A DNA stretch of 6,504 nt from Planctomycetaceae bacterium (GCA_005239585.1 SBBU01000329.1:1-6504); one strand, 5' to 3'; numbered from the stretch's first letter, positions 1 through 6,277 are shown. Notes: generated by a model not told the origin, from the sequence alone. Program-made: numbers and translations.

Positions 1-107
1 CATGATGCTCATCTATGTCGTTCATAACCTTAAAATCCTTCTCAGATTAAAAGTCGCTCTAGGCCTACGTTTCCCCTTTCCGATTTTTTGGACAAGCTCT
101 GAAAGTG

Positions 108-135
108 TTGACAACCACCTGCGTAGAAGTAGAAT
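108..135 (+). promoter_or_regulatory. Sigma70-type promoter for the FHA-dnaA unit
   Basis: A perfect -35 hexamer TTGACA (108-113) is followed after 16 bases by TAGAAT (130-135), which matches the -10 consensus at five of six positions. Transcription would be expected to start near 141-143, only a few bases before the TTG at 147. The FHA mRNA would then be leaderless or nearly so, which fits the absence of a Shine-Dalgarno sequence there. The boxes are seen directly; promoter function and the start point are inferred. Confidence 0.6.
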
Positions 136-146
136 AATTTGCTTCA

Positions 147-563
147 TTGGCTCGACTTTATTATAAAACTGCTGATACAAAGATCGATTATATTGTAAGA
201 GGAGATGTAGTGATAGGAAGGAGCAGGCGGTGCGACCTTCGTGTCGATGACCCGCAGGCCAGTCGAGAGCACGCAAAGATTTCCCGCAAAGGAAACGAGT
301 ACTTTGTACAGGACCTTGGCGCAACTCATATGACACGCGTTAATGGGGTCGCCGTCCAAGGCTCTACCAAGCTACGTGATAAAGATGAGATTCTCATTGG
401 GAGCGCAGCGATTATCTTTCTCCTTGATCCTGAAGATCTGGTAGTTACCACTATCAAGTCATATGACCGTACTGCCTCGCTTTCAATCATCATAGTGTCG
501 ATAATTGCCTTTTTGGCCGTTGCGCTACTTACTCGCGAAGTTATTAAAATCCTCTGGAAATAG
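147..563 (+). CDS. FHA-domain protein with C-terminal membrane anchor
   Basis: A 138-residue protein whose first ~95 residues form a forkhead-associated (FHA) domain, a fold that binds phosphothreonine peptides. The conserved residues are visible: G24-R25, S39-R40-x-H42 and N66-G67, followed by the L-x-D-x-D-x-I-x-I-G strand (76-85). The segment before N-G (DLGATHMTRVNG, 56-67) is a slight variant of the usual D-x-x-S-x-N-G-T region. Residues ~112-128 are a strongly hydrophobic helix followed by a basic tail ending KILWK, so the protein is probably tail-anchored with the FHA domain in the cytoplasm. The start is TTG: an in-frame stop lies at 135-137 and no ATG or GTG lies between. An internal GTG at 210 has a good AGGAGA site (199-204) but would remove the first strands of the fold. 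The next gene, a DnaA homologue, starts three bases after the stop, so the two are almost certainly co-transcribed. The phosphorylated partner is unknown. Confidence 0.85.
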   Translation: MARLYYKTADTKIDYIVRGDVVIGRSRRCDLRVDDPQASREHAKISRKGNEYFVQDLGATHMTRVNGVAVQGSTKLRDKDEILIGSAAIIFLLDPEDLVVTTIKSYDRTASLSIIIVSIIAFLAVALLTREVIKILWK

Positions 564-566
564 CCC

Positions 567-1889
567 GTGGATCCTGAGAAAAAGAACTTAATTCTTGCTA
601 ACCTTGCTGGGGTTGTCTCCACGGATCTTATTGAAAATCTCAAGAGGTTAAGCTTTACGCTGGACGCCCAGTCGATCAAGATCCCCGCACCAAATCATTT
701 CATACGTGACTTTTTTGAGAGGTCGCTGGTTGAGCCTATCAAGGGCGCATCAATCAAGATCTTGGGTTATGAACCGTCTGTCACGTTCTACGTTGATGAA
801 TCTCTTCCTACAGAGTCCAGTTCTCCGGTACCGTCGATTCTGCCGCCAAAACGCTCTCCTTCAGGAGTTGTCGTCGGGGAAAAATACACATTTGAAGCCT
901 TTGTCTCCGGTCCGGCAAATGAATTCCCGGTCGCCGCCTGTAGATCAATCGCCCAAATGCCTGGAAAAGAATATAACCCGCTATTGCTCTATGGAAAAAC
1001 AGGCGTTGGAAAAACACACCTTCTTCAGGCCACATATAATTTTGTTACAAAGAAAAATCCATACCTCAAAGTAATTTATACCACCACCGAGGCCTTTCTT
1101 AATCACTTTGTAGATTCGATTCAGACCAACAAGATGAAAAACTTTAAGGAGAAGTATCGTGAGGCAGATTTTTTTATCATGGATGATATTCAGCTGCTTC
1201 AGGGCAAAGAATCGACTCAAGAGGAGTTCCTAAACCTTTTCAATCACCTCTACTCAACCAACAGGCAAATAGTCCTGGCTGCAAATGTACACCCGGATCA
1301 CATGTTCGACATGGGCGACCCCCTTAAGAGCAGGCTACACGCCGGACTCGTGGTGCGTGCGGAGCCGCCCACTTATGAGATTAGAATGGCGATTCTTAAG
1401 AAAAAACTTGAACTTACCAATCGTACCCTTCCAGAAGATGTTATAGAGCTTCTAGCCTCTAGGTTCGTATCAAATGTTAGGTTGTTGGAGAGTGCTCTAA
1501 TTAAGGTGTTTGGCTATTCTGTCATCCTGAATAGGCCCATAGACCTTAATCTCGCTAGAGAGGCACTAAGCGACATGCTCGAGAATGCCGAAAATGTTGC
1601 GGTTCAGGACATCTCCACCATTGTAAGGTGCGTGGCAAAGTACTATAAAATGGAGAGTAAGACGATCCTCAAAAACACAAATAGACAGGGTACACTCCAA
1701 AGACACATCTGTATATATATTGCTCACAAGACGTTCACCCTACCTGTCAGAAAAATAATGCAATACTTCAACCTAGGATCCACCTCGACCGTAATTCACG
1801 CTGTACGAAAAATAGAAAGGCTTTACAGGAACACCAAACTTAAAAAGGACCTCTCTCTGCTCATTCAAGAACTGAAAGCAAACTCCTAA
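567..1889 (+). CDS. dnaA: DnaA-family replication initiator with divergent DNA-binding helix
   Basis: A 440-residue protein of normal DnaA length with all four domains. Residues 1-78 resemble domain I and ~79-105 are a short Pro/Ser-rich linker. Residues ~106-340 are the AAA+ domain, and ~345-440 are the DNA-binding domain. ATPase motifs are intact: Walker A GKTGVGKT (143-150), Walker B FFIMDD (202-207), sensor 1 near N240, arginine-finger region LKSRL with R256, and sensor 2 R305 in SNVR. P252 occupies a position that is Arg in E. coli DnaA (EDRLKSRF). In domain IV the helix-turn-helix reads LGSTSTVIHAVRKIE (403-417), where typical DnaA reads GGRDHTTVLHACRKIE. The Asp-His-Thr that reads the DnaA box is therefore Ser-Thr-Ser, and the basic loop before it (KNTNRQ, 369-374) has lost most of its Arg/Lys. 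The start is GTG with a weak GGAAA upstream, inside the end of the FHA gene, suggesting translational coupling. It could be the main initiator of a divergent lineage or a second DnaA paralogue; this window cannot decide. Confidence 0.9.
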   Translation: MDPEKKNLILANLAGVVSTDLIENLKRLSFTLDAQSIKIPAPNHFIRDFFERSLVEPIKGASIKILGYEPSVTFYVDESLPTESSSPVPSILPPKRSPSGVVVGEKYTFEAFVSGPANEFPVAACRSIAQMPGKEYNPLLLYGKTGVGKTHLLQATYNFVTKKNPYLKVIYTTTEAFLNHFVDSIQTNKMKNFKEKYREADFFIMDDIQLLQGKESTQEEFLNLFNHLYSTNRQIVLAANVHPDHMFDMGDPLKSRLHAGLVVRAEPPTYEIRMAILKKKLELTNRTLPEDVIELLASRFVSNVRLLESALIKVFGYSVILNRPIDLNLAREALSDMLENAENVAVQDISTIVRCVAKYYKMESKTILKNTNRQGTLQRHICIYIAHKTFTLPVRKIMQYFNLGSTSTVIHAVRKIERLYRNTKLKKDLSLLIQELKANS

Positions 1890-2212
1890 CCCTGGTTTAA
1901 CAACCCGACTTTCCATAGAAAACAGATTTTGTCAACCCCCTGATCAAATTTTTCTCTAGAACGCCCTGCTGTGTATCTTACAAAATTGTTAATAACTCAC
2001 GGTGTTTAAATGGTTTATAAGTCTAAAACATCAAACTGTTTTTGTTCGTGTGTGCCTCCTACAACCCACTTTAACAAAACAACTTACGGACGGCACAGTA
2101 CCCTACAATAACTTTCATATACTATATCATACAGTAACTAACTTATTGTAATAAACGCCGTCGAACAACGTGTGTGCTGTGAAACAGACTGTGTGTTGTG
2201 AGTGGAACGTGT

Positions 2213-2232
2213 TAAGCACCGTCTGGTGATTA
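2213..2232. repeat. Inverted repeat (8-bp arms, 4-base loop)
   Basis: Arms TAAGCACC (2213-2220) and GGTGATTA (2225-2232) pair at seven of eight positions, with one G-A mismatch, around a GTCT loop. No T-run follows on the dnaA side, so it is a poor intrinsic terminator. The left arm overlaps one of the TTAAGCAC 8-mers. It may be a protein-binding palindrome or a weak transcript-end hairpin. Confidence 0.4.
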
Positions 2233-2280
2233 TAGAACAGCAAGATCGAACGGATAGAACAAAAACAAACAACACAAGTC

Positions 2281-2304
2281 GTTAGTAAGCAATAACTTAC
2301 GCAC
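2281..2304. repeat. Imperfect inverted repeat (9-bp arms, 6-base loop)
   Basis: Arms GTTAGTAAG (2281-2289) and CTTACGCAC (2296-2304) pair at seven of nine positions around CAATAA, including five consecutive pairs at the loop. On the leftward strand it lies just downstream of the AMMECR1-gene stop, but no T-run follows there either. The right arm overlaps the DnaA-box-like TTACGCACA. Confidence 0.4.
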
Positions 2305-2329
2305 ACATTGGTTTTATATAGAACACGGG

Positions 2330-3262
2330 TTAAGCACGAACGATTTCGGATATAACCTGTTTTGATAGTGAATAAACTAGTGTTTGGATGTCAGAAACAA
2401 CGACCCCCGCCGTGTCCATCTCACAGGTGTCTAAATCTTTAATATTCCATACGATCCTTTTGCCTTGTATGGAAGGAAGAGAACTTTCCGGGCACTCAAT
2501 CAGTATAACAGTATCAAATAGACTCATGCCGAGTTCCTGAAAACCCCGTGGTCTTTTATTAACGAGGCTTATGCCCAACTTGGAGAGCAGCTTGGTTGCA
2601 ACAGGTGAAATTTTTGTGGCAGGATCCGAGCCCGCGGAGAACGGTCTGATGACGTGCGGGACAAGCTTTAAAGCCAGCGCCTCCGCAATTTGGCTTCTAG
2701 CGGCATTTCTGATGGAGGCGAAGAGGACTCTTCTGGGTGGTTTGATAGAAAAAATCTCTGCTTGAAATGTGGATACGCCTGCGCCCCTCCAACCATCTTT
2801 TTTTAGGTTGGCTTTGATAGAAAGCTGTTCAAGAAAGCTATATCTATCTAGGCTGTGCTCAACCGCAACCTTTGGTAGAAGAAGACCACTCTTGTCGTGG
2901 TGTCTCAAGTAAAGCCCATCTTGACCTATGATTATCTCATCGGGGGATTTCATCTTGGCAAAGGACGACAAAACGGAGATCTCGACGGTAACGTCCCAAG
3001 CCTCGTTATGTGAAAGCGGTTCGAATCGAGGGTCTTTTGTTGCGCTCTCTTTGGCGAGAAGCTTGACTGACTCCCAAAGAGGTCTTGCGGTAGTTACACA
3101 GCCAATGCATCCACGCAAATCCTTGTTGTTGTAAATTGATACAAAAGTGGAGCGCCTCGTGTTCAGCTCTGGGTCACTAGGCGGTTCAATTCTCAGGTCG
3201 AGCAGTGAGAATCGTGCTATCTTTAAGAGAGCTTCTCTTTGAATCCTCGAGAGCATCCACAT
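2330..3262 (-). CDS. AMMECR1-domain protein fused to a Cys-less LMW phosphatase/ArsC-like domain
   Basis: A 310-residue two-domain protein. Residues ~1-171 are an AMMECR1 domain (the 'A' protein of AmmeMemoRadiSam sets), shown by LRGCIG (49-54), the A-K-E-S-A-x-x-DPRF segment ending at 80, and a C-terminal KKDGWRG. The biochemical role of this domain is not firmly established. Residues ~177-310 have the low-molecular-weight tyrosine phosphatase/arsenate reductase fold: VLFASIRNAARSQIAEAL, then FSAGSDPA (208-215), a strand TVILIECP, and W272-N-I-K-D276. In active enzymes the loop is C-x5-R. Here it is S183-x5-R189 with Asn186 and Arg189 kept, so the nucleophile is missing and the domain is probably not a working phosphatase or reductase. 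It may bind a phosphorylated or oxyanion ligand instead. The start chosen is the ATG at 3262; another in-frame ATG lies at 3256, and neither has a strong ribosome site. It follows the OmpA-like gene by 36 bases on the same strand, so a shared transcript is likely. Confidence 0.88.
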   Translation of the reverse strand: MWMLSRIQREALLKIARFSLLDLRIEPPSDPELNTRRSTFVSIYNNKDLRGCIGCVTTARPLWESVKLLAKESATKDPRFEPLSHNEAWDVTVEISVLSSFAKMKSPDEIIIGQDGLYLRHHDKSGLLLPKVAVEHSLDRYSFLEQLSIKANLKKDGWRGAGVSTFQAEIFSIKPPRRVLFASIRNAARSQIAEALALKLVPHVIRPFSAGSDPATKISPVATKLLSKLGISLVNKRPRGFQELGMSLFDTVILIECPESSLPSIQGKRIVWNIKDLDTCEMDTAGVVVSDIQTLVYSLSKQVISEIVRA

Positions 3263-3298
3263 CGAGTCTATCGATGCAGTCTCGATGTTGCAACAAAG

Positions 3299-3931
3299 CT
3301 ATTTTACAACAAAAACCTCTACGCGCCGATTCTTCGACATGTCTTTTGATATTGGTTCAGATGCACCCTTGCTATTTACAGACATCCTTGATTCAGCAAT
3401 GCCATTCTTCTTCAGAAATTCCATAACGCTCAGGGCGCGAAGCATTCCAAGCTCAAGGTTAGTGTCTGTCTTTAGATGTTTAGAGGATTTTTTTATCGGT
3501 GCGCTGTCCGTGTGACCAACAATGTTGAACTTTGTCTGTTTGTTCTTCCACGCCGCAGAAAATTTCTTCAGGCTTGCCTTGCCTTTTTCCGAAAGATTGG
3601 CACTGCCGGACTGGAAGAGAACGTCCGACTGAAAAACCCACGCGCCTTTCGAGGAGTAAGTAACGTTGTCATTCTTTAGCTCCTCGAGCAGCTTTTTGAT
3701 CTCCTCTGCGAGCTCCTGATAATGATCGCCTTCCATCTTTAAGAGGTCATATTTGGATTTGAGATTGTCTCGCTCATCTGCAGCCTCTTGCAATTTGTCT
3801 TTCTCCTGCTGCAGGGATGAAATCTCCGACTGGAGATTATCAACGATATAATCATGATCCTCTACCATCATTATTTTTGATGAGCACGCGCCCAGCAAAA
3901 GAGCAGGTAATGCAAAAAGTAAATTTTTCAT
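3299..3931 (-). CDS. OmpA-family peptidoglycan-binding outer-membrane lipoprotein
   Basis: A 210-residue lipoprotein. The signal peptide ends in the lipobox LLGAC with acylated Cys16; Ser at +2 favours outer-membrane sorting. Residues ~25-88 are a charged heptad-rich segment predicted to form a coiled coil (LQSEISSLQQEKDKLQEA and onward), acting as a spacer or oligomeriser. Residues ~98-210 are an OmpA C-terminal domain: FQSGSANLSEKG, VGHTDS with D142, R165 in LGMLRALSV, and NRRVE (201-205). D142 and R165 match the Asp and Arg that hold diaminopimelate in characterised OmpA domains, though about eight extra residues (KKSSKHLKTDTN region) lie between them. It should tether the outer membrane to peptidoglycan. 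The start ATG at 3931 has a GGGGGA ribosome site 3 bases upstream (about 3935-3940). It is the first gene of a leftward pair with the AMMECR1 protein and diverges from the S55 lipoprotein gene. Confidence 0.92.
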   Translation of the reverse strand: MKNLLFALPALLLGACSSKIMMVEDHDYIVDNLQSEISSLQQEKDKLQEAADERDNLKSKYDLLKMEGDHYQELAEEIKKLLEELKNDNVTYSSKGAWVFQSDVLFQSGSANLSEKGKASLKKFSAAWKNKQTKFNIVGHTDSAPIKKSSKHLKTDTNLELGMLRALSVMEFLKKNGIAESRMSVNSKGASEPISKDMSKNRRVEVFVVK

Positions 3932-4007
3932 AGATCCCCCAAAAAAACTGTAGCTAAACTTCGCTCCTAAACCTCCTTTATCCTTATCGGCAGGTGTAAG
4001 AGACTTC

Positions 4008-4036
4008 TTGACTCTGAACGGGCCACGTGCTACTTT
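4008..4036 (+). promoter_or_regulatory. Possible promoter of the S55 lipoprotein gene
   Basis: TTGACT (4008-4013, five of six -35 matches) is followed at exactly 17 bases by TACTTT (4031-4036), a poor -10 with three of six matches. If used, transcription would begin near 4042-4044. This would leave a very short leader before the ATG at 4051 and rule out the upstream GTG at 4027 as a start. No convincing leftward promoter for the OmpA gene was seen in the same gap. Confidence 0.3.
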
Positions 4037-4050
4037 ATGGTGTGATAAAA

Positions 4051-5853
4051 ATGAGAACCGCCATCACTCTTGGGCTGCTCTTCTTTTCGTGTCTTGAGTA
4101 CAGCTGCAATGGGCGAGGACCAATCTCAACAGATGGAGAGTTTAAGAATGACGAGTTTATGTCTGTTGAGGAAGTGCGGACAATCCTTAAGGAAAAAAGG
4201 AGCAACGGCCAACATCTAATAGGATATGGCAGAACAGTCTTTGAGGGGACCAGAATTGAGACATTCGAGGTAGACTTTCTTGATGTGGTTCTCTTTGGCG
4301 GATTTGTAAAAAGACCGATATATCTTGCCCGCCTTTTGGCCACTCATCCTGTGGTAGAAAAGTCTGGAGTTAGCGCAGGCATGAGCGGCAGTCCGATCTA
4401 TGTAAATGGAAAACTTGTGGGAGCATTGGCTTATGGCTGGGCATGGCAGAGAGAGAGAGATCAATTGATCGGGATCACGCCGATAAAGTTTATGTTGGAT
4501 GATGCAAGAGGGCTTGATGTTCCAAGGATTGCACAGGGCATTCCGCGTGACGCTACGTTTACCCCACTTTCGATACCCGTAAGCGTCTCTGGCCACCGAG
4601 TGAAGGGTCTCAAGGACAGAAGGTGGTATAGAAAAGGGAAAGACCTCTTGGCCTTCCCAGAATTTGAAATTATCCCACTTTCGACCCAGCAATCATCCAA
4701 ACTAAGCATTTACGAGTCACCAGATAAATTTGAACCGGGTAGCCTGCTTGGTGTCCAATTCGTAAGGGGCGACATGGACTATGTTGGATACGGTACAGTT
4801 ACTTACGTGAAGGGTGACACTGTAATTGGATTTGGTCATCCCATGTTTGGAGCCGGTGAAATCACTGTTCCAATGACCAGCGGGGTTGTTCACACAGTTT
4901 ACGCAGGCCTAAGATCATCTTATAAAGTGGGTGCAGGGGGAAAGCTTTTAGGTGCATTAATTCAAGATAGAGACGCGTGCGTGGTGGGTAAGGTGGGAAC
5001 CAACTGGCAACAAAAAGTTAAGATGGTCCCAGTCAGGATCAACATTAAGAATCAAAAGGACAATATCAATGAGGTTATCAGCGTCGATATAGTGAATCAC
5101 AAGATGTTTTTCCCAGACCTGTTGTATGAAGTAGCTGCCACAAGCAGCATGATATTTGAACCAAGTTGGCTTCGCGATAGAGTTATCATGTTTAAAGCCG
5201 ATGTTAACTTGGTTAACGGTCAAAAACTTCACTTTGAAAATGTTTATGCAGAGGATGAATATGGCAGAGCTTTAGTTGGTTATCCAGAAGACGATATGTA
5301 CTACAGGCTGGCGGTGTTGTTAAATAATCCTTGGGAAAAGGTTGATATCGAGTCGGTATCAATGACAAGTGAGTACATTAACGAGTCTCAGGCGAGGTAT
5401 ATTAAAGAGGCATGGCCTGTTGAGAACGAGGTAGTTGACGGAGGAGCAGCAAAGATGAAGTTAGTTCTAAAACGTCGCTACACCCCGGATGAGGCAAGGG
5501 AAGTTACTCTACAGCTGCCTAAAGGCCTGAAGAAAAATCAAGAGATTACAATCCGTGTTGGCGGGGGAGCATTTATGAGTCTAGAGATCCCGCCATACAG
5601 CGACCTCAACGGACTTGTTGGCGCAATCCAAACCGAATACAACAATAAGGAGCTTATAGTAGAGACGACAGTAGAGGGATTTAATTTTATGTACAAGGGC
5701 AAGCACCTTGAAAACATCCCTTTGGGTATGCTTGCCCAACTTGTGCCGTCTCTTAATGAGCAATCCCTCTTGGGGAATATAACAATCAGAGAGAAAAAAC
5801 TTCAAGACGTAATTATTCTTGGTTCTGCTACGATACGGATAAGAATAAAATAA
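4051..5853 (+). CDS. SpoIVB-type (peptidase S55) probable lipoprotein
   Basis: A 600-residue envelope protein. From the ATG at 4051 the N-terminus is a short hydrophobic signal ending LLFFSC, giving a plausible acylated Cys14 (a second Cys is at 19). Residues ~58-150 hold the S55 region: IGYGRTVFEGTRIETFEVD, then AGMSGSPIYVNGKLVGALAY, with S112 in G-M-S-G-S-P matching the catalytic Ser of SpoIVB, and GITPI (141-145). A second conserved block is VIGFGHPMFGAGEITVPM (258-275), with H263 a candidate catalytic His, then GALIQDRDAC (301-310). The remaining ~280 residues resemble no fold I can name and may be beta-rich. In SpoIVB the His precedes the Ser, so activity here is uncertain. In-frame GTG codons at 4027 and 4042 would only add up to eight residues before a complete signal peptide. 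The broken paralogue downstream begins MRPA, parallel to MRTA here, which also supports 4051. No strong Shine-Dalgarno is present. Substrate unknown. Confidence 0.85.
   Translation: MRTAITLGLLFFSCLEYSCNGRGPISTDGEFKNDEFMSVEEVRTILKEKRSNGQHLIGYGRTVFEGTRIETFEVDFLDVVLFGGFVKRPIYLARLLATHPVVEKSGVSAGMSGSPIYVNGKLVGALAYGWAWQRERDQLIGITPIKFMLDDARGLDVPRIAQGIPRDATFTPLSIPVSVSGHRVKGLKDRRWYRKGKDLLAFPEFEIIPLSTQQSSKLSIYESPDKFEPGSLLGVQFVRGDMDYVGYGTVTYVKGDTVIGFGHPMFGAGEITVPMTSGVVHTVYAGLRSSYKVGAGGKLLGALIQDRDACVVGKVGTNWQQKVKMVPVRINIKNQKDNINEVISVDIVNHKMFFPDLLYEVAATSSMIFEPSWLRDRVIMFKADVNLVNGQKLHFENVYAEDEYGRALVGYPEDDMYYRLAVLLNNPWEKVDIESVSMTSEYINESQARYIKEAWPVENEVVDGGAAKMKLVLKRRYTPDEAREVTLQLPKGLKKNQEITIRVGGGAFMSLEIPPYSDLNGLVGAIQTEYNNKELIVETTVEGFNFMYKGKHLENIPLGMLAQLVPSLNEQSLLGNITIREKKLQDVIILGSATIRIRIK
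4217..4319 (+). repeat. S55 duplicate block, copy 1
   Basis: These 103 bases match 6169-6271 with only four differences (at 4239, 4242, 4308 and 4311), including 65 identical bases in a row (4243-4307). On both sides the paralogues differ at nearly every third codon position. The sharp edges make a gene-conversion tract the likeliest explanation. Confidence 0.85.
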
Positions 5854-5868
5854 GGTCCTGCATGACCT
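5853..5868 (+). terminator. Small hairpin at the end of the S55 gene
   Basis: AGGTC (5853-5857) and GACCT (5864-5868) pair perfectly around a six-base loop and overlap the last base of the stop codon. The stem is short and is followed by ATCCCCCC rather than a T-run, so it is at best a weak terminator or mRNA 3'-end structure. Confidence 0.25.
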
Positions 5869-5945
5869 ATCCCCCCGCCCTTATACCCAGCTAACACTGT
5901 ACAAAAGCCATCCGTATAATTTATATATGCCTATTAGAGCGCATG

Positions 5946-5974
5946 TTGAATCGGTGTCAACCCCTTGTTATATT
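5946..5974 (+). promoter_or_regulatory. Promoter of the broken S55 paralogue
   Basis: TTGAAT (5946-5951) is followed after 17 bases by TATATT (5969-5974), a five-of-six -10 match. Expected transcription start is near 5981, leaving a ~20-base leader that carries GGAGAA (5991-5996) seven bases before the ATG at 6003. A perfect TATAAT at 5915-5920 further upstream has no recognisable -35 partner. The broken gene thus still has intact expression signals of its own. Confidence 0.5.
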
Positions 5975-6168
5975 CGTCTAGCATTTTAAAGGAGAAAGCG
6001 TAATGAGACCCGCCCTCTTTATTTTAGTGCTAGTTTTATTAGGATGCGAGACCAGTCCAAGCGATCGGATGTACTTGGGGAATGGTCAGCAGTTTAATAA
6101 CGATCAATTTATGACAGTCGAAGAGCTTAGAGGCATTTTAAAGGCAAAAAAATCGAGTGGACAGAGAT

Positions 6169-6271
6169 TAATAGGATATGGCAGAACAGTTTTCGAGGGG
6201 ACCAGAATTGAGACATTCGAGGTAGACTTTCTTGATGTGGTTCTCTTTGGCGGATTTGTCAAGAGACCGAT
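6169..6271 (+). repeat. S55 duplicate block, copy 2
   Basis: Partner of 4217-4319, at a constant offset of 1952 bases, with 99 of 103 bases identical. It ends just before the MITE insertion site. Confidence 0.85.
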
Positions 6272-6277
6272 CTTTCT
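6270..6277 (+). repeat. Target-site duplication, left copy (ATCTTTCT)
   Basis: An eight-base direct repeat abutting the left end of the 97-bp element, identical to 6375-6382. The paralogue at 4318 has the matching site only once (diverged as ATATATCT), confirming that this is duplicated target DNA. Confidence 0.9.

Larger units (their letters stand above)
1890..2329. other. 440-base AT-rich noncoding region between converging genes
   Basis: No credible gene is visible on either strand between the dnaA stop and the stop of the leftward AMMECR1 gene. The stretch is AT-rich, with an especially AT-rich core near 2105-2155. It contains two hairpins (2213-2232 and 2281-2304) and a GT-rich run (2169-2200). 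Four DnaA-box-like 9-mers occur in the same orientation: TTACGGACG at 2084, TTAAGCACC at 2212, TTACGCACA at 2297 and TTAAGCACG at 2330. The tetramer GAAC occurs seven times between 2163 and 2341. A classic hairpin-plus-T-run terminator is not obvious for either flanking gene. Position next to dnaA makes a replication-origin role conceivable but unproven. Confidence 0.5.

Noticed and set aside
1..107. Possible leftward gene start at 25 (ATG AAC GAC ATA on the minus strand) and a rightward open frame from position 2
   Set aside because: Only eight leftward codons are inside the window and the AGAAGG site is poorly spaced. The rightward frame has no recognisable motif and overlaps the FHA promoter. 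Neither is supported.
22..146. Short basic 41-codon leftward open frame starting at 146
   Set aside because: No ribosome site and no family resemblance, and it lies across the FHA-dnaA promoter.
2169..2200. GT-rich alternating run that might form Z-DNA or act as a repeat
   Set aside because: It is short and irregular and has no partner copy in the window; it may simply reflect local composition.
2290..2330. Intrinsic terminator of the leftward OmpA-AMMECR1 unit at the 2281-2304 hairpin
   Set aside because: On the leftward strand the hairpin is not followed by a T-run, so the sequence supports an inverted repeat but not a terminator.
3263..3301. The OmpA-like gene and the AMMECR1 gene are in the same frame, separated by one TAG and 12 codons
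   Set aside because: Same frame is a one-in-three chance. The products belong to different compartments, and no readthrough signal is visible, so a readthrough fusion is unlikely.
5915..5920. Perfect TATAAT as a further promoter upstream of the broken S55 gene
   Set aside because: No -35-like sequence at 16-18 bases and no extended -10 TG; the region is locally AT-rich.
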